Source of the DNA: Phoenicibacter congonensis
Lineage (GTDB): Bacteria > Actinomycetota > Coriobacteriia > Coriobacteriales > Eggerthellaceae
NCBI RefSeq assembly: GCF_900169485.1
Contig: NZ_LT821227.1
Coordinates: 930,001-994,000, forward strand
Direction: 5' to 3'
DNA length: 64,000 nucleotides
Positions 63,959-64,000 of the stretch are shown here, piece by piece. The translations under genes and the position numbers were made by a program. Position 1 is the stretch's first letter; each line of letters starts with the position of its first letter. Below the pieces are notes generated by a model. It was not told where the DNA came from. It ran no database searches and saw nothing but the letters and a program-made list of their open reading frames with translations.

Positions 63959-64000
63959 ATGTTCGTACAACTGTGCCAGACATGAACAAATGGCTTTTTT

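Noticed and set aside
51066-63986. Cores as DNA uptake sequences
   Set aside because: Uptake sequences are spread over the whole genome including genes. Here copies are absent from the first 51 kb and lie almost entirely between genes.

Overview
The window looks like accessory DNA from an actinobacterium of the class Coriobacteriia, most likely Eggerthellales. This is inferred from family content: a 12-TM membrane protein fused to a LuxR HTH, a Tat/lipoprotein MBL hydrolase beside it, FmdE and rubrerythrin proteins, very large InlB-repeat surface proteins with degenerate sorting signals, and an AraC/ECF/paired-ABC cassette. No rRNA, tRNA or CRISPR array was found. Base composition falls in three steps: GC-rich (about 1-18,000), intermediate (about 18,600-31,700) and AT-rich (about 31,800-64,000). 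This suggests blocks of different origin.

1-18 kb, mobile and defence island. It opens with an AbiEi/AbiEii type IV toxin-antitoxin pair and a P-loop kinase/GNAT fusion. A gene-free kilobase follows, carrying ten copies of a TTTACTCCCC-type decamer. Next comes an integration module: XRE repressor, divergent promoters over three GTACG-N4-CGTAC operators, an excisionase-like HTH protein, a tyrosine integrase and a mobilisation-type RHH protein. Converging on it from the right is a seven-gene minus-strand cluster. In transcription order it is RHH protein, Eco57I-like N6-adenine methyltransferase, GIY-YIG/superfamily 2 helicase, unknown protein, ParB-like protein, SNF2 helicase with an in-frame amber codon, and DUF262/DUF1524 nuclease. 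The first six genes are 2-3 bp apart or overlap, so they probably act as one restriction-type defence operon.

18-32 kb, surface proteins. A 3020-residue BspA-LRR/InlB-repeat/Ig/MBG protein and a 1057-residue beta-helix-type protein are followed by two gene remnants: a fragment of an AraC regulator and the tail of an IPSTGD-anchored surface protein.

32-51 kb, transport and metabolism. An AraC regulator is divergent from an ECF transporter (T, double ATPase, S) and two half-ABC transporters of the YbtPQ/IrtAB type. Then come a lipoprotein, an IPQTGD-anchored surface protein, a MetE/YxjG-like methyltransferase, rubrerythrin, two tandem-repeat blocks (25 bp and 108 bp), and an APC permease operon with three small membrane proteins.

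51-64 kb, repeat-riddled region. Almost every intergenic space contains copies of an imperfect 16-bp core, TGGTGNCAGWCRTRAA. There are roughly 85 by eye, all in the same orientation, with neighbour spacings clustered at 20, 26, 32-33 and 58 bp. A single-copy RAYT (REP-associated tyrosine transposase, HUH family) sits inside the field and a MATE transporter gene is cut off exactly where a repeat array begins. Genes in between encode a TetR regulator, an EF-hand/acidic protein, a frameshifted FmdE protein, two membrane proteins, a LuxR-type membrane regulator and an MBL hydrolase. The repeat field with its possible RAYT partner, and the seven-gene defence operon, are the two parts most likely to hold undescribed biology.
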